Shown: positions 8,786 to 17,438 of the stretch, piece after piece
How the letters are laid out: every line of letters begins with the position of its first letter
How positions within the stretch are numbered: position 1 is the first letter of the stretch
Origin: Actinobacteria bacterium OV450
GTDB lineage: Bacteria; Actinomycetota; Actinomycetes; Streptomycetales; Streptomycetaceae
Length of the DNA stretch: 46,783 bases
Reading direction: 5' to 3'
NCBI GenBank assembly: GCA_001298555.1
Contig: LJCW01000365.1
Location: forward strand, 1 to 46,783
Notes under the pieces: generated by a model
Told to the model about the DNA's origin: nothing
Seen by the model: the letters and a program-made list of their open reading frames with translations, nothing else
The model's database searches: none
Made by a program: the position numbers and the translations under genes

Positions 8786-9025
8786 GTGGACAAGAAGAAC
8801 GCTCTGCGCGCCGGCGCCGTCACGGCCGGATCGACGCTGATGATGCTGCTGATGACGTCTCCCGCCCTCGCGCTGACCCGCGACGACGGCGACGACCCGG
8901 GCCCGGGCCTGAGCATTGCCCAGACGCTCGGCCTGTACGTTTTCACGCCGATCGCGCTGTTCGCGATCATTGCGGGCCTGGTGATCGTGACCGACAAGTC
9001 GCGCAAGCAGCAGACCCGGGGCTGA
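8786..9025 (+). CDS. Small membrane protein of unknown function
   Basis: This 79-residue protein has a Lys/Arg-containing start, a hydrophobic segment that could be a signal peptide (residues 12-30, ending SPALALT), an acidic Gly/Pro linker (RDDGDDPGPG), and a clear transmembrane helix at about 47-68 followed by a basic tail (KSRKQQTRG). The predicted topology is a short exported linker with the C-terminus in the cytosol. I know of similar short proteins annotated only as hypothetical in streptomycetes. GTG at 8786 is chosen because a TACGTT box precedes it by six bases and no Shine-Dalgarno exists. It lies 20 bases after malQ but probably has its own promoter. Confidence 0.75.
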   Translation: MDKKNALRAGAVTAGSTLMMLLMTSPALALTRDDGDDPGPGLSIAQTLGLYVFTPIALFAIIAGLVIVTDKSRKQQTRG

Positions 9026-9054
9026 CCCAGCGGGGCAGCACCCGACAGACTTCC

Positions 9055-9115
9055 GGGGCGCCGGGGGTCCGCACGCCGACGCCTTTGCGGCTCCGGTGCG
9101 GACCCCGGGCGCCCC
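9055..9115. terminator. Bidirectional terminator
   Basis: Arms 9055-9074 and 9096-9115 pair at 19 of 20 positions around a 21-base loop, between the converging small membrane protein gene and marR. Confidence 0.85.
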
Positions 9116-9198
9116 GTTGTGCGTTCCGGAACCCGGTCGACGGCCCCCGCCGGCGCCCGCAGCCGGGCGCCGCGTGCCCCGCCCGCGGGGCACGCGGC

Positions 9199-9693
9199 CT
9201 AGACCCCGGCCATCAGCTTGCGCAGGAGGCCCGTCAGGGCGGCGACCTCCTGGTCGTCGAGGCCGGTGAGGGCGGCGCGCTGCACCTCCAGCCCGGCGGC
9301 GACGGCCTCGTCGATGACGGAGAGCCCGCGGTCGGTGATCGTCACCTGTAGTCCGCGCCGGTCGTGCGGATCGGGCTTGCGGGAGAGCAGCCCGGCCTTC
9401 TCCAGCTTGTCCAGGCGCCCGGTCATGCCGCCCGTCGTGAGCATGAGCGTGGCCGACAGCTGGCGCGGCGAGAGCGTGTACGGGGCGCCGGAGCGCCGCA
9501 GCGTGGCGACGACGTCGAACTCGCCGCGCGAGATCTCATAGCGGGCGTAGGCCCGTTCCATCGCGTCCCCCATGCTCCGGGAGATCCGGTAGATGCGGCC
9601 GAAGACGGCCATGGGGGCGGTTTCCAGGTCCGGTCGCACTGCGTGCCACTGGTCGATGATCGCGTCGACGGCGTCCTTGTTGGCCTCGGTCAT
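9199..9693 (-). CDS. MarR-family transcriptional regulator
   Basis: This 164-residue protein has the MarR winged helix fold (about residues 30-135). The recognition region is LSPRQLSATLMLTTGGMTGRLD and the wing is KPDPHDRRGLQVTITDRG. Such dimers usually repress a divergent transporter or detoxification gene and release on binding a small aromatic compound. An MFS carrier is indeed divergent, and a perfect 11+11 palindrome sits in the carrier's promoter. I start at ATG 9693 because a -10-like GATACT ends six bases before it with TTGCGA 18 bases further upstream, so the transcript is probably leaderless. An upstream ATG at 9729 would place that promoter inside the gene. Confidence 0.92.
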   Translation of the reverse strand: MTEANKDAVDAIIDQWHAVRPDLETAPMAVFGRIYRISRSMGDAMERAYARYEISRGEFDVVATLRRSGAPYTLSPRQLSATLMLTTGGMTGRLDKLEKAGLLSRKPDPHDRRGLQVTITDRGLSVIDEAVAAGLEVQRAALTGLDDQEVAALTGLLRKLMAGV

Positions 9694-9699
9694 GCACGC

Positions 9700-9729
9700 A
9701 GTATCAAGTGTCCCTCCAGTTGTTCGCAA
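9700..9729 (-). promoter_or_regulatory. marR promoter, leaderless
   Basis: Read on the minus strand, TTGCGA (9724-9729) and GATACT (9700-9705) are 18 bases apart. The ATG follows six bases after the second box. Confidence 0.5.
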
Positions 9730-9738
9730 GAAAGTTGC

Positions 9739-9771
9739 TTGACGAAAAGTAGCTTAGAGGTAAGCTACTTT
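9739..9771 (+). promoter_or_regulatory. MFS promoter with MarR-type operator
   Basis: TTGACG (9739-9744) and AAGCTA (9762-9767) are 17 bases apart. AAAGTAGCTTA (9746-9756) and TAAGCTACTTT (9761-9771) form a perfect 11-bp inverted repeat with a 4-base spacer, covering the spacer and -10 box. A second small repeat, GCAA-N5-TTGC, lies at 9726-9738 between the two promoters. A bound MarR dimer would block the MFS promoter. Confidence 0.65.
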
Positions 9772-9796
9772 CCATCAACCTACTTGGGGGGAAGCG

Positions 9797-11101
9797 ATGG
9801 GCAAGACAAGGGGAACAGCGGTGGCGGGGGAGCGGGCCCTGCTCGTCGGCGCCGGTGTCAGCGCGGTGGGGACCGGCATGTACGTCCCGTTCTCGCTCGT
9901 CTTCTTCCACCACGTCACCGGCCTCTCCTTCGCCCTCGTCGGCCTGGTGATGACCGTCACCGGCCTGGCGGGGCTGGCGGCCCTGCCGCTGGCCGGCGCG
10001 GCCGTCGACCGGTTCGGCGCCAAGCCGGTCGTCCTCGCCCTCTACGGGGTCCGCGCCCTCGGTTTCGCGCTCTACCCCTTCGCCGGCTCGCTGCCCGCCT
10101 TCGCCGCCGTCGCCCTCGTCACCGCCCTGGCCGACCGGTCCTTCCCCGTCGTCCAGCAGTCCCTGATCGGCGAGGTCGCACGCGGCGCCGACCGGGACCG
10201 GCTCCAGGCCTCGCTGCGCGCCCTGCAGAACGCCGGGATGGGCGCGGGGGCCCTGATCGTCTCCGGAGTGCTCGCGCTGTGGGGGACCGCCGCCTTCACG
10301 TACACGGTCTGGGGCAACGCGCTGGCCTTCGCGCTCGCCGGACTGCTCGTCCGCCGGGTCCGCGCGGTGCACGACGCGCCGGGGGCCCGCGCCGGGCGGC
10401 CCGCCGCCGGCTACCGGATGGTCCTGCACGACCGGCCCTTCCTCGCCCTGACCGCCGCGAACTTCCTGACCGCGCTGGGCTATGCCGCCCTGTCCGTGCT
10501 CTTCCCGCTCTACATCGCCACCTGGCTGCACGGGCCCGACTCCCTCACCGGAGCCGCCTTCACCCTCAACACCGTCCTGTGCGCCGGGATCGGCGTGCTC
10601 GTCGCGGGCCGGGTCCGCCGCTCCGGAGCCCGCCGCACCCGCTCCGCGGCGCTCGGCGCCCTGCTCTTCGCCGGCGCCTTCGTCGGCCAGATCGTGCTCG
10701 GCACCGTGCGTCCCGGGCAGACCGCCACCCTGGTCGCCCTGATGGTCATCGTCGTCGTCTACACCCTCGGCGAGCTGGTGCACAGCCCCTCCGGCGGCGC
10801 CCTGTCGGTCTCCGCCGCCCCGGAGGCCGTGCGCGGCCGCTACCTGGCCACCTACCAGGTGTCCTACTCGCTCGCCACCGCCCTGGCCCCCTCGCTCTTC
10901 ACCGCCCTGCTCGCCGTCGACGGCCGGCTGCCCTGGGCCGTCCTCGCCGTCGCCGCGGCCGGGGCCGCCCTGGCGCTGGTCCGGCTGGAGCGCCGACTGC
11001 CCGCCGAGGCCGTGTACCCCCAGCCGTCGGTCGTGGCGGCCGCCTCGGCTCCGCGGACCCCGGCGCCGATGCCGGCTCCGGCTCCGGCCCCTGCGGTCTG
11101 A
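9797..11101 (+). CDS. MFS transporter, 12-TM type, divergent from MarR
   Basis: This 434-residue carrier has a 12-helix major facilitator pattern. The loop between helices 2 and 3 carries the motif-A-like GAAVDRFGAKPVVL, and the middle loop lies near residues 190-210. The N-terminus is short and the last ~20 residues are Ala/Pro repeats. ATG at 9797 has GGGGGGAA five bases upstream. Divergence from marR and the operator in its promoter point to an inducible exporter of a drug or metabolite, but the substrate cannot be read from sequence. The next gene starts 106 bases downstream on the same strand. Confidence 0.88.
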   Translation: MGKTRGTAVAGERALLVGAGVSAVGTGMYVPFSLVFFHHVTGLSFALVGLVMTVTGLAGLAALPLAGAAVDRFGAKPVVLALYGVRALGFALYPFAGSLPAFAAVALVTALADRSFPVVQQSLIGEVARGADRDRLQASLRALQNAGMGAGALIVSGVLALWGTAAFTYTVWGNALAFALAGLLVRRVRAVHDAPGARAGRPAAGYRMVLHDRPFLALTAANFLTALGYAALSVLFPLYIATWLHGPDSLTGAAFTLNTVLCAGIGVLVAGRVRRSGARRTRSAALGALLFAGAFVGQIVLGTVRPGQTATLVALMVIVVVYTLGELVHSPSGGALSVSAAPEAVRGRYLATYQVSYSLATALAPSLFTALLAVDGRLPWAVLAVAAAGAALALVRLERRLPAEAVYPQPSVVAAASAPRTPAPMPAPAPAPAV

Positions 11102-11207
11102 GCCGTCCGGCCGGGCCGGCTCCGGTCCCGGCGCGGCCCACCGCCCGACTTCCCTTCCACCCGACTTCCGTCCCCGCGTTCCTCACCCGTCCGAGGAGTC
11201 ACCTGCC

Positions 11208-12155
11208 ATGAAGCGCTTCGCCACCGTGGCCCTGACCGCCCTCGCCCCGATCTCCTGGGGTTCGACCTACGCCGTGGCCACCGAACTGCTCCCGCCCGAC
11301 CGGCCCCTGTTCACCGGCGTGATGCGGGCCCTGCCCGCCGGACTCCTGCTCACGGCCCTGGCCCGCAGACTCCCGACCGGCGCGTGGTGGTGGAAGGCCG
11401 CCGTCCTCGGCACGCTCAACATCGGCGCCTTCTTCCCGCTGCTGTTCCTCTCCGCGTACCGGCTCCCCGGCGGTGTGGCGGCCGTCCTCGGCTCCGCCGG
11501 CCCGCTGTTCGTCGTCGGACTCGCCGCCCTCGTCCTGGGGGAGCGGGCCCGGCTGCGGACCGTACTGGCCGCCGTCGTCGGCGCGTTCGGCGTGAGCATG
11601 GTCGTCCTGACCGCCGCGGCCCGGCTGGACCTCGTCGGGATCGTCGCCGGTGTCGTCTCCTCGGCCTCCATGGCCGCCGGCACGGTCATGACCAAGCGCT
11701 GGGGGCGTCCCGAGGGGGTCGGCCCGCTGGCCGTGACCGGCTGGCAGCTCACCGCGGGCGGGCTGGTCATCATCCCCGTCGCGGCCCTGGTCGAGGGGGC
11801 GCCGCCCGCGCTCGACGGCAAGGCCTTCCTCGGCTACGGCTACATGATGCTGATCAACACCGGTATCGCGTACTGGCTCTGGTTCCGCGGCATCGGCCGG
11901 CTCACCGCCACCTCGGTCACCCTGCTCGGCCCGCTCTCCCCGCTCACCGCCGCCGTCATCGGCTGGGCGGCCCTCGGTCAGTCCCTGTCGCCGATCCAGC
12001 TGGTGGGCATGGCGATCGCCTTCGGGGCCACCGTCGCGGGCCAGCTGTTCGCCGCCCGCACCCCCGCCCCCGCCGCGGTCGAACCGTTCAGTTCCACTGA
12101 AGAGAATGATCGGAATGTTTCGATGGACCTGACGGATGGCGAAGTGCGACGGTAG
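11208..12155 (+). CDS. EamA/DMT-family permease 1
   Basis: This 315-residue protein has ten hydrophobic helices in two EamA repeats (about residues 8-135 and 150-285). Typical signatures are APISWGSTYAV at the N-terminus, GSAGPLFVVGLAALVLGERA closing the first repeat, and LGPLSPLTAAVIGWAALGQ closing the second. Family members often export amino acids or metabolites. ATG at 11208 follows GAGGAG. The last ~30 residues are polar and reach into a less GC-rich stretch before the next gene. It lies 38 bases before a second EamA carrier, to which it is only distantly similar by eye. Confidence 0.88.
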   Translation: MKRFATVALTALAPISWGSTYAVATELLPPDRPLFTGVMRALPAGLLLTALARRLPTGAWWWKAAVLGTLNIGAFFPLLFLSAYRLPGGVAAVLGSAGPLFVVGLAALVLGERARLRTVLAAVVGAFGVSMVVLTAAARLDLVGIVAGVVSSASMAAGTVMTKRWGRPEGVGPLAVTGWQLTAGGLVIIPVAALVEGAPPALDGKAFLGYGYMMLINTGIAYWLWFRGIGRLTATSVTLLGPLSPLTAAVIGWAALGQSLSPIQLVGMAIAFGATVAGQLFAARTPAPAAVEPFSSTEENDRNVSMDLTDGEVRR

Positions 12156-12193
12156 ACCCACTTCACACCGGCACCCGAGGGGGAGAACACACC

Positions 12194-13120
12194 GTGGCCG
12201 TCATGGACAGGGTCCGCACCGTTGCGCAGCACCAGAGCGGCAGCCAGGCCGCGAGGGGACCCGCGGGACTCGGCGTCCTGCTCGCCCTGGTCGCCACGGT
12301 CGTCTGGTCCGGCAGCTTCGTCGCCACCCGCGGCATGGCCGACACCGTCCCGCCCGTCCAGGCCGTGTTCTGGCGCTGGATCATCGCCGCCCTCGCCGTC
12401 GCCCCGTTCGCGGCCCGCCAGGCCTGGCGGCAGCGGGCGCTGATCCGCAAGCACCTCGGCTTCACCGCCCTCGCCTCGCTGTTCGGCGTCGCCCTGTACA
12501 ACACGCTCGTGCACCAGGCCGGACTGACGACCTCCGCCTCCAACATGGGCATGATCATGGCGGCCTCGCCGGTCGTGATGGCGCTCTACGCCCGCCTCGG
12601 CGGCGAACGGCTCGGCGCCCGGCGCACCTTCGGACTGGTGCTCGCCGCGTTCGGGGTGCTGCTGCTCGTCGGGGACGGGTCGCTCGGCTTCGACTTCGGC
12701 GCCGGCGACCTGTGGATGTTCGCCGCCGCCCTGTCGTTCGCCACGTACAGCGCGCTGCTCAGGCGCAAGCCCGCCGAACTCGGCGGACCGGCCTTCCTCA
12801 TCACCACCTTCGTGCTCGGCGCGCTGATGCTGGCCCCCGCGTACGCCGTGTCCGTCACCGTCCAGGGCGGCTTCGAGGTCACCGCGGGCACCGCCGGCAT
12901 GCTGCTGTACGTCGGTGTCATGTCCTCCGCGGTCGCCTTCTTCGCCTGGAACAAGGCCGTCTCGCTCATCGGGGCGGCCCGGGCGGGGGTCGTCTACTAC
13001 CTCCAGCCGGTGTGCGTCGCCGGCCTCGGGCTCCTGCTGCTGGGCGAGCGGACGGGCCCGGCCCAGCTGCTGTGCATGGCGCTGATCCTGGGCGGCGTGA
13101 GCCTGGGGGCCCGGCGGTAG
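12194..13120 (+). CDS. EamA/DMT-family permease 2
   Basis: This 308-residue ten-helix carrier has a ~25-residue polar N-terminal tail. EamA repeats lie at about residues 28-155 and 170-305, with VVWSGSFVATRGMADTVPP opening the first and VVYYLQPVCVAGLGLLLLGE closing the second. The start is GTG at 12194 with GAGGGGGAG upstream; ATG at 12203 is a weaker choice. It probably shares a transcript with the preceding EamA gene and lies 10 bases before a LysR gene, which is a common arrangement for a regulated exporter. The substrate is unknown. Confidence 0.88.
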   Translation: MAVMDRVRTVAQHQSGSQAARGPAGLGVLLALVATVVWSGSFVATRGMADTVPPVQAVFWRWIIAALAVAPFAARQAWRQRALIRKHLGFTALASLFGVALYNTLVHQAGLTTSASNMGMIMAASPVVMALYARLGGERLGARRTFGLVLAAFGVLLLVGDGSLGFDFGAGDLWMFAAALSFATYSALLRRKPAELGGPAFLITTFVLGALMLAPAYAVSVTVQGGFEVTAGTAGMLLYVGVMSSAVAFFAWNKAVSLIGAARAGVVYYLQPVCVAGLGLLLLGERTGPAQLLCMALILGGVSLGARR

Positions 13121-13130
13121 GTTCGCTCCC

Positions 13131-14030
13131 ATGACCGAGTGGGACATCAAGAAGCTGCGGATTCTGCGGACCCTGGCCGACCGGGGGACCGTGACCGCGA
13201 CGGCTGAGGCGCTGCACATGACGCCCTCGGCCGTTTCGCAGCAGCTGACCAATCTCGCCCGGCAGCTGGGAGTGCCGCTGCTGGAGGCGCAGGGGCGCCG
13301 GGTCCGGCTCACGGACGCCGCACACCTCGTACTGCGGCACGCGGAGGCCGTGTTCGCGCAGCTGGAGCGGGCGGACGCCGAACTGGCCGGATACCTGGCC
13401 GGCGACGCGGGCGAGGTCCGGATCGGGGCGTTCTCCACGGCCGTTCCGGTCCTGGTGGTCCCGGCGGTGGCGGCGCTGCGGCGCAGCCACCCGGGCGTGG
13501 AGGTACGGGTACGGGAGACCGAGGCGGCGCAGTCGTACGAACTGCTGTCGGCCGGGGCCGTCGACCTGGCCCTCTCGCTGGCCGCGCACGCCCCGAGCGC
13601 CCGGGACCCGCGGTTCACCCGGCTGGTGCTGATGGAGGACCCGCTCGACGTGGCCCTGCCCCCGGGGCATCCACTGGCGGGCGCGGCGGAGCTGCGGCTG
13701 GCGGACCTGTCCGGGGACCCGTGGATCTACGGGGGCAGCGGGCCGTGGCAGGAGATCGCCCGTACGGCGTGCGAGGCCGCGGGGTTCGTGCCGGAGCAGG
13801 CGCACGCGGCGGCCGGGTGGACGGCGATCCTGGCGATGGTCGAGGCGGGGATGGGCGTGGCGCTGGTGCCGCGCATGGTGTCGAGCCGGGCCTCGGGGGT
13901 GACGGTGCGGGTCCTGACCCGCGACCGCCCCACGCGGCACGTCATCGCGGCCACCCGCCGCGGCTCGGAATCCGCACCGGCGGTGGGCCACGCCCTGGCG
14001 GCCCTGCGTCACGCCGCTGCCGCTCGGTAG
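13131..14030 (+). CDS. LysR-family transcriptional regulator
   Basis: This 299-residue protein has an N-terminal LysR helix-turn-helix (about 5-64, with TATAEALHMTPSAVSQQL) and a periplasmic-binding-like effector domain (about 90-290). No Shine-Dalgarno precedes ATG 13131, but TAGGTT, which includes the stop codon of the preceding gene, lies seven bases upstream, so it may have its own leaderless promoter. LysR proteins usually control an adjacent gene, here most simply the EamA carriers, although they are codirectional rather than divergent. The effector is unknown. Confidence 0.93.
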   Translation: MTEWDIKKLRILRTLADRGTVTATAEALHMTPSAVSQQLTNLARQLGVPLLEAQGRRVRLTDAAHLVLRHAEAVFAQLERADAELAGYLAGDAGEVRIGAFSTAVPVLVVPAVAALRRSHPGVEVRVRETEAAQSYELLSAGAVDLALSLAAHAPSARDPRFTRLVLMEDPLDVALPPGHPLAGAAELRLADLSGDPWIYGGSGPWQEIARTACEAAGFVPEQAHAAAGWTAILAMVEAGMGVALVPRMVSSRASGVTVRVLTRDRPTRHVIAATRRGSESAPAVGHALAALRHAAAAR

Positions 14031-14115
14031 GCCGTCGCCTCCGGCGGGCCCGGACAGCCCCCCGGCCCGCCGCAACGGTCCGGGGGCCGGGGGCCGGAGG
14101 CCGGGGGCCTGCGGG

Positions 14116-16695
14116 TCAGGCGGAGGCGGCGTCCGCGGCCTGGGCCTTCAGGGCGCGCTCCACGCCCGACCGGGACTCCGAGACCAGCCGGCGCAGGGCC
14201 GCGTTCGGCTCGGCGGAGACCAGCCAGGCGTCCGTCGCCGCGAGGGTCTGCTCGGAGACCTGGAGCGACGGGTAGAGGCCCACCGCGATCTGCTGGGCGA
14301 TCTCGTGGCTGCGGTTCTCCCAGATGTCCTTGACCACCGCGAAGTACTTCTCGGTGTACGGGGCCAGCAGCTCGCGCTGGTCGGTCTGGACGAAGCCGCC
14401 GATCACGGCCTCCTGCACCGCGTTGGGCAGGTCCGCGGACTCCACCACCGAGGCCCACGCCTCGGCCTTGGCCTCCGCCGTCGGACGCGCGGCCCGCGCC
14501 GTGGCCGCGTGGCGCTCGCCCGCCGCCGTCCGGTCGCGCTCCAGCTCCGCCGCGATGGCCGGCTCGTCCAGGACACCGGTGGCGACGAGGCGCTCCAGGA
14601 ACGCCCACCGCAGCTCGGTGTCCACGACCAGGCCCTCGATCACGGCCTTTCCGTCCAGCAGCGCGGCCAGATAGGTCAGCTGCCCCTCGGTGCGGGCGGT
14701 CGCCGCGAACGCGCGGGCCCACGCCAGCTGGTGGTCGCTGCCGGGCTCGGCGCCGCGCAGGTGCTCCAGCGTGGCCTCGGTCCAGGCCGCCAGGCCCTGC
14801 TCCCGCCACGCCGGGTCGGCGTACAGGTCCACGGCCAGCTTCACCTGCCGGTGCAGCGACTGGACGACGCCGATGTCCGACTCCTTGCCGATGCCGGCCA
14901 GGACGAGGGCGAGGTAGTCGCGCGTGGCCAGTTCGCCGTCGCGGGTCATGTCCCACGCCGAGGCCCAGCACAGCGCGCGCGGCAGGGATTCCGCGAAGTC
15001 GCCGAGGTGCGCGGTGACGTTGGCGAGGGAGACCTCGTCCAGACGGACCTTGGCGTACGACAGGTCGTCGTCGTTCAGCAGCACGACGGCCGGCCGGGCG
15101 CGCCCGAGCAGCTCCGGCACCTCGGTCAGCTCGCCGTCGATGTCCAGCTCGATCCGGTCCGTACGGACGAGCTTGCCGCCGTCCAGGTCGTACAGGCCGA
15201 TCGCGATCCGGTGGGGGCGCAGCGTGGGCTCGCCCTTGGCGCCCGCGGGCAGCGCCGGGGCCTCCTGGCGGACCGCGAACGCGGTGATGACGCCGGCCGC
15301 GTCCGTCTCGACGGCGGGGCGCAGGATGTTGATGCCGGCCGTCTCCAGCCACGCCTTCGACCAGGCGGTCAGGTCGCGGCCCGAGGTCTCCTCCAGGGCG
15401 CCCAGCAGGTCCGACAGGCGCGTGTTGCCGAACGCGTGCGCCTTGAAGTACGCCTGCACGCCCTTGAAGAAGGCCTCCATGCCGACGTAGGCCACGAGCT
15501 GCTTGAGCACCGAGGCGCCCTTGGCGTACGTGATGCCGTCGAAGTTGACCAGGACGTCGTCCAGGTCACGGATGTCGGCCATGATCGGGTGGGTGGACGG
15601 CAGCTGGTCCTGCCGGTACGCCCAGGTCTTCATGGAGTTGGCGAACGTGGTCCACGCGTGCGGCCACTTCGAGCCCTCCGCGTACGCCTGGCAGGCGATC
15701 GACGTGTAGGTGGCGAAGGACTCGTTCAGCCACAGGTCGTTCCACCACTCCATGGTGACCAGGTCGCCGAACCACATGTGCGCCAGCTCGTGCAGGATCG
15801 TCTCCGCGCGCACCTCGTACGCCGCGTCGGTCACCTTGGAGCGGAAGACGTACTGGTCGCGGATGGTGACCGCGCCCGCGTTCTCCATCGCGCCCGCGTT
15901 GAACTCGGGGACGAAGAGCTGGTCGTACTTGGCGAACGGGTAGTCGTACGCGAACTTCTCCTGGAACCAGTCGAAGCCCTGGCGCGTGACGTCGAAGATC
16001 GCGTCGGCGTCCAGGAACTCGGCCAGCGACGGCCGGCAGTAGATGCCGAGCGGCACCGACTGCCCGTCCGGGCCCTCGTACGAGCTGTGCACCGCGTGGT
16101 ACGGGCCGACGATCAGCGCCGTGATGTACGTGGAGATCCGCGGCGTCGGCTCGAAGCGCCAGACGTTGTCCTTGACGTCGGCCGCCTCGGGCGTCGGGGA
16201 GTTCGAGATGACCGTCCAGCCCTCGGGGGCCGTCACGGTGAACTGGAACGTCGCCTTCAGGTCGGGCTGCTCGAAGCTGGCGAACACGCGCCGCGCGTCC
16301 GGCACCTCGAACTGGGTGTACAGGTAGGCCTGCTGGTCGACCGGGTCGACGAAGCGGTGCAGGCCCTCGCCCGTGTTGGTGTAGGCGCAGTCCGCGACGA
16401 CGCGGAGCTCGTTGGCGCCGGCCGCCAGGTGCTTCAGCGCGATGCGCGAGTCCTGGAAGACCTCGGCCGCGTCCAGCGCCGTACCGTTCAGGACCACCTC
16501 GCGCACGGCGGGCGCGACCAGGTCGATGAAGGTCTCGGCACCGGCCTCGGCCGACCGGAACCGCACGGTGGTCACTGAGGGGTACGTGCCGCCCTCCTGC
16601 GCACCGCTGAGATCGAGTTCGATCTCGTACGAGTCGACGGTGAGCAGCTTCGCCCGCTGCTGAGCCTCTTCACGGGTGAGATTCGTGCCAGGCAC
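14116..16695 (-). CDS. pepN: Aminopeptidase N, M1 zinc metallopeptidase (copy 1)
   Basis: This 859-residue cytosolic enzyme removes N-terminal residues from peptides. The exopeptidase motif GAMEN is at residues 268-272. The zinc site HELAH is at 302-306 (catalytic Glu303), with the third ligand in the downstream NESFA. The C-terminal ~400 residues are the helical ERAP1-like domain seen in actinobacterial PepN. GTG at 16695 is preferred because AAAGGAG lies nine bases upstream; readings extending to 17019 run into the divergent gene. The product has no signal peptide. A second full-length paralogue lies at 27056-29653. The gene is divergent from a DUF1203 gene. Confidence 0.95.
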   Translation of the reverse strand: MPGTNLTREEAQQRAKLLTVDSYEIELDLSGAQEGGTYPSVTTVRFRSAEAGAETFIDLVAPAVREVVLNGTALDAAEVFQDSRIALKHLAAGANELRVVADCAYTNTGEGLHRFVDPVDQQAYLYTQFEVPDARRVFASFEQPDLKATFQFTVTAPEGWTVISNSPTPEAADVKDNVWRFEPTPRISTYITALIVGPYHAVHSSYEGPDGQSVPLGIYCRPSLAEFLDADAIFDVTRQGFDWFQEKFAYDYPFAKYDQLFVPEFNAGAMENAGAVTIRDQYVFRSKVTDAAYEVRAETILHELAHMWFGDLVTMEWWNDLWLNESFATYTSIACQAYAEGSKWPHAWTTFANSMKTWAYRQDQLPSTHPIMADIRDLDDVLVNFDGITYAKGASVLKQLVAYVGMEAFFKGVQAYFKAHAFGNTRLSDLLGALEETSGRDLTAWSKAWLETAGINILRPAVETDAAGVITAFAVRQEAPALPAGAKGEPTLRPHRIAIGLYDLDGGKLVRTDRIELDIDGELTEVPELLGRARPAVVLLNDDDLSYAKVRLDEVSLANVTAHLGDFAESLPRALCWASAWDMTRDGELATRDYLALVLAGIGKESDIGVVQSLHRQVKLAVDLYADPAWREQGLAAWTEATLEHLRGAEPGSDHQLAWARAFAATARTEGQLTYLAALLDGKAVIEGLVVDTELRWAFLERLVATGVLDEPAIAAELERDRTAAGERHAATARAARPTAEAKAEAWASVVESADLPNAVQEAVIGGFVQTDQRELLAPYTEKYFAVVKDIWENRSHEIAQQIAVGLYPSLQVSEQTLAATDAWLVSAEPNAALRRLVSESRSGVERALKAQAADAASA

Positions 16696-16835
16696 GCGGT
16701 CATCTCCTTTGATGGTGACGTTGCCCGGCCATCCTTCCACGCGGGGCCGATCCGGGGGGCGGAGTAATCCACGGGCGAAACGCGACGTCCGATTTCCGCC
16801 AGCTTGATCCGTTCCCGGCCCGCACCCTGGACGGC

Positions 16836-17366
16836 ATGACCACCCACCAGGCGCCCCGACCGGCGCTCCACGCCGTACGCCCCGTCGCCCCGGACGCCCT
16901 CGCCGCCCTGCGGATCCTGGACGACGCCGGCCGGCCCTGCCGGCCCTACGAGGACCCCGAGGGCGGAGCGCCCCTGCGTTGCTGCCTGCGCCGCAGCCGC
17001 TCCGGGGAGCGGATCGCACTCGTCTCCTACGCGCCGCTGCGCCGCTGGGCCGCCGAGACCGGCGCCGACCCGGGCGCCTACGACGAGCAGGGCCCGGTGT
17101 TCCTCCACGCCGCCGACTGCGCAGGCCCGGACGGGACCGCCGGCCCCGGCCATCCCTTCGCCGAGCCCGGGGCCCTGCGCACGGTGCGCCGCTACGACGC
17201 CGGGGGGCGCATCCTCGGCGGACGTGCCCTGATGCTCGGGGAGGAGCCGGACGCGGACCTGGAAGAAGCCCTGGCGGAGGCCTTCGCCGAGCCCGGAGCC
17301 GCGCTCGTGCAAGTGCGCGCCACCGAGTTCGGCTGCTTCCTGTTCGAGGTCCGCAGGCCGTACTGA
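16836..17366 (+). CDS. DUF1203-family protein
   Basis: This 176-residue cytosolic protein matches the DUF1203 pattern: PCRPYEDPEGG near the N-terminus, RCCLRRSRSGERIALVSYAP, then EQGPVFLHAADC, RRYDAGGRILGG and a final GCFLFEVRRPY. Its biochemical role is unknown. The spacing of conserved Cys and His residues could suggest metal binding, but that is only an impression. No good ribosome site is visible before ATG 16836. It is divergent from pepN and convergent with asd, separated from asd by a perfect 50-bp palindrome. Confidence 0.82.
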   Translation: MTTHQAPRPALHAVRPVAPDALAALRILDDAGRPCRPYEDPEGGAPLRCCLRRSRSGERIALVSYAPLRRWAAETGADPGAYDEQGPVFLHAADCAGPDGTAGPGHPFAEPGALRTVRRYDAGGRILGGRALMLGEEPDADLEEALAEAFAEPGAALVQVRATEFGCFLFEVRRPY

Positions 17367-17374
17367 CCGGGCCC

Positions 17375-17424
17375 GGACACGGCTGAGGGGCGGCACCGGC
17401 CGGTGCCGCCCCTCAGCCGTGTCC
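17375..17424. terminator. Perfect 50-bp palindrome, bidirectional terminator
   Basis: Arms 17375-17399 and 17400-17424 are perfect 25-base reverse complements with no spacer. They lie between the converging DUF1203 and asd genes. Confidence 0.9.
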
Positions 17425-17438
17425 ACGGGTCCGCCGGA

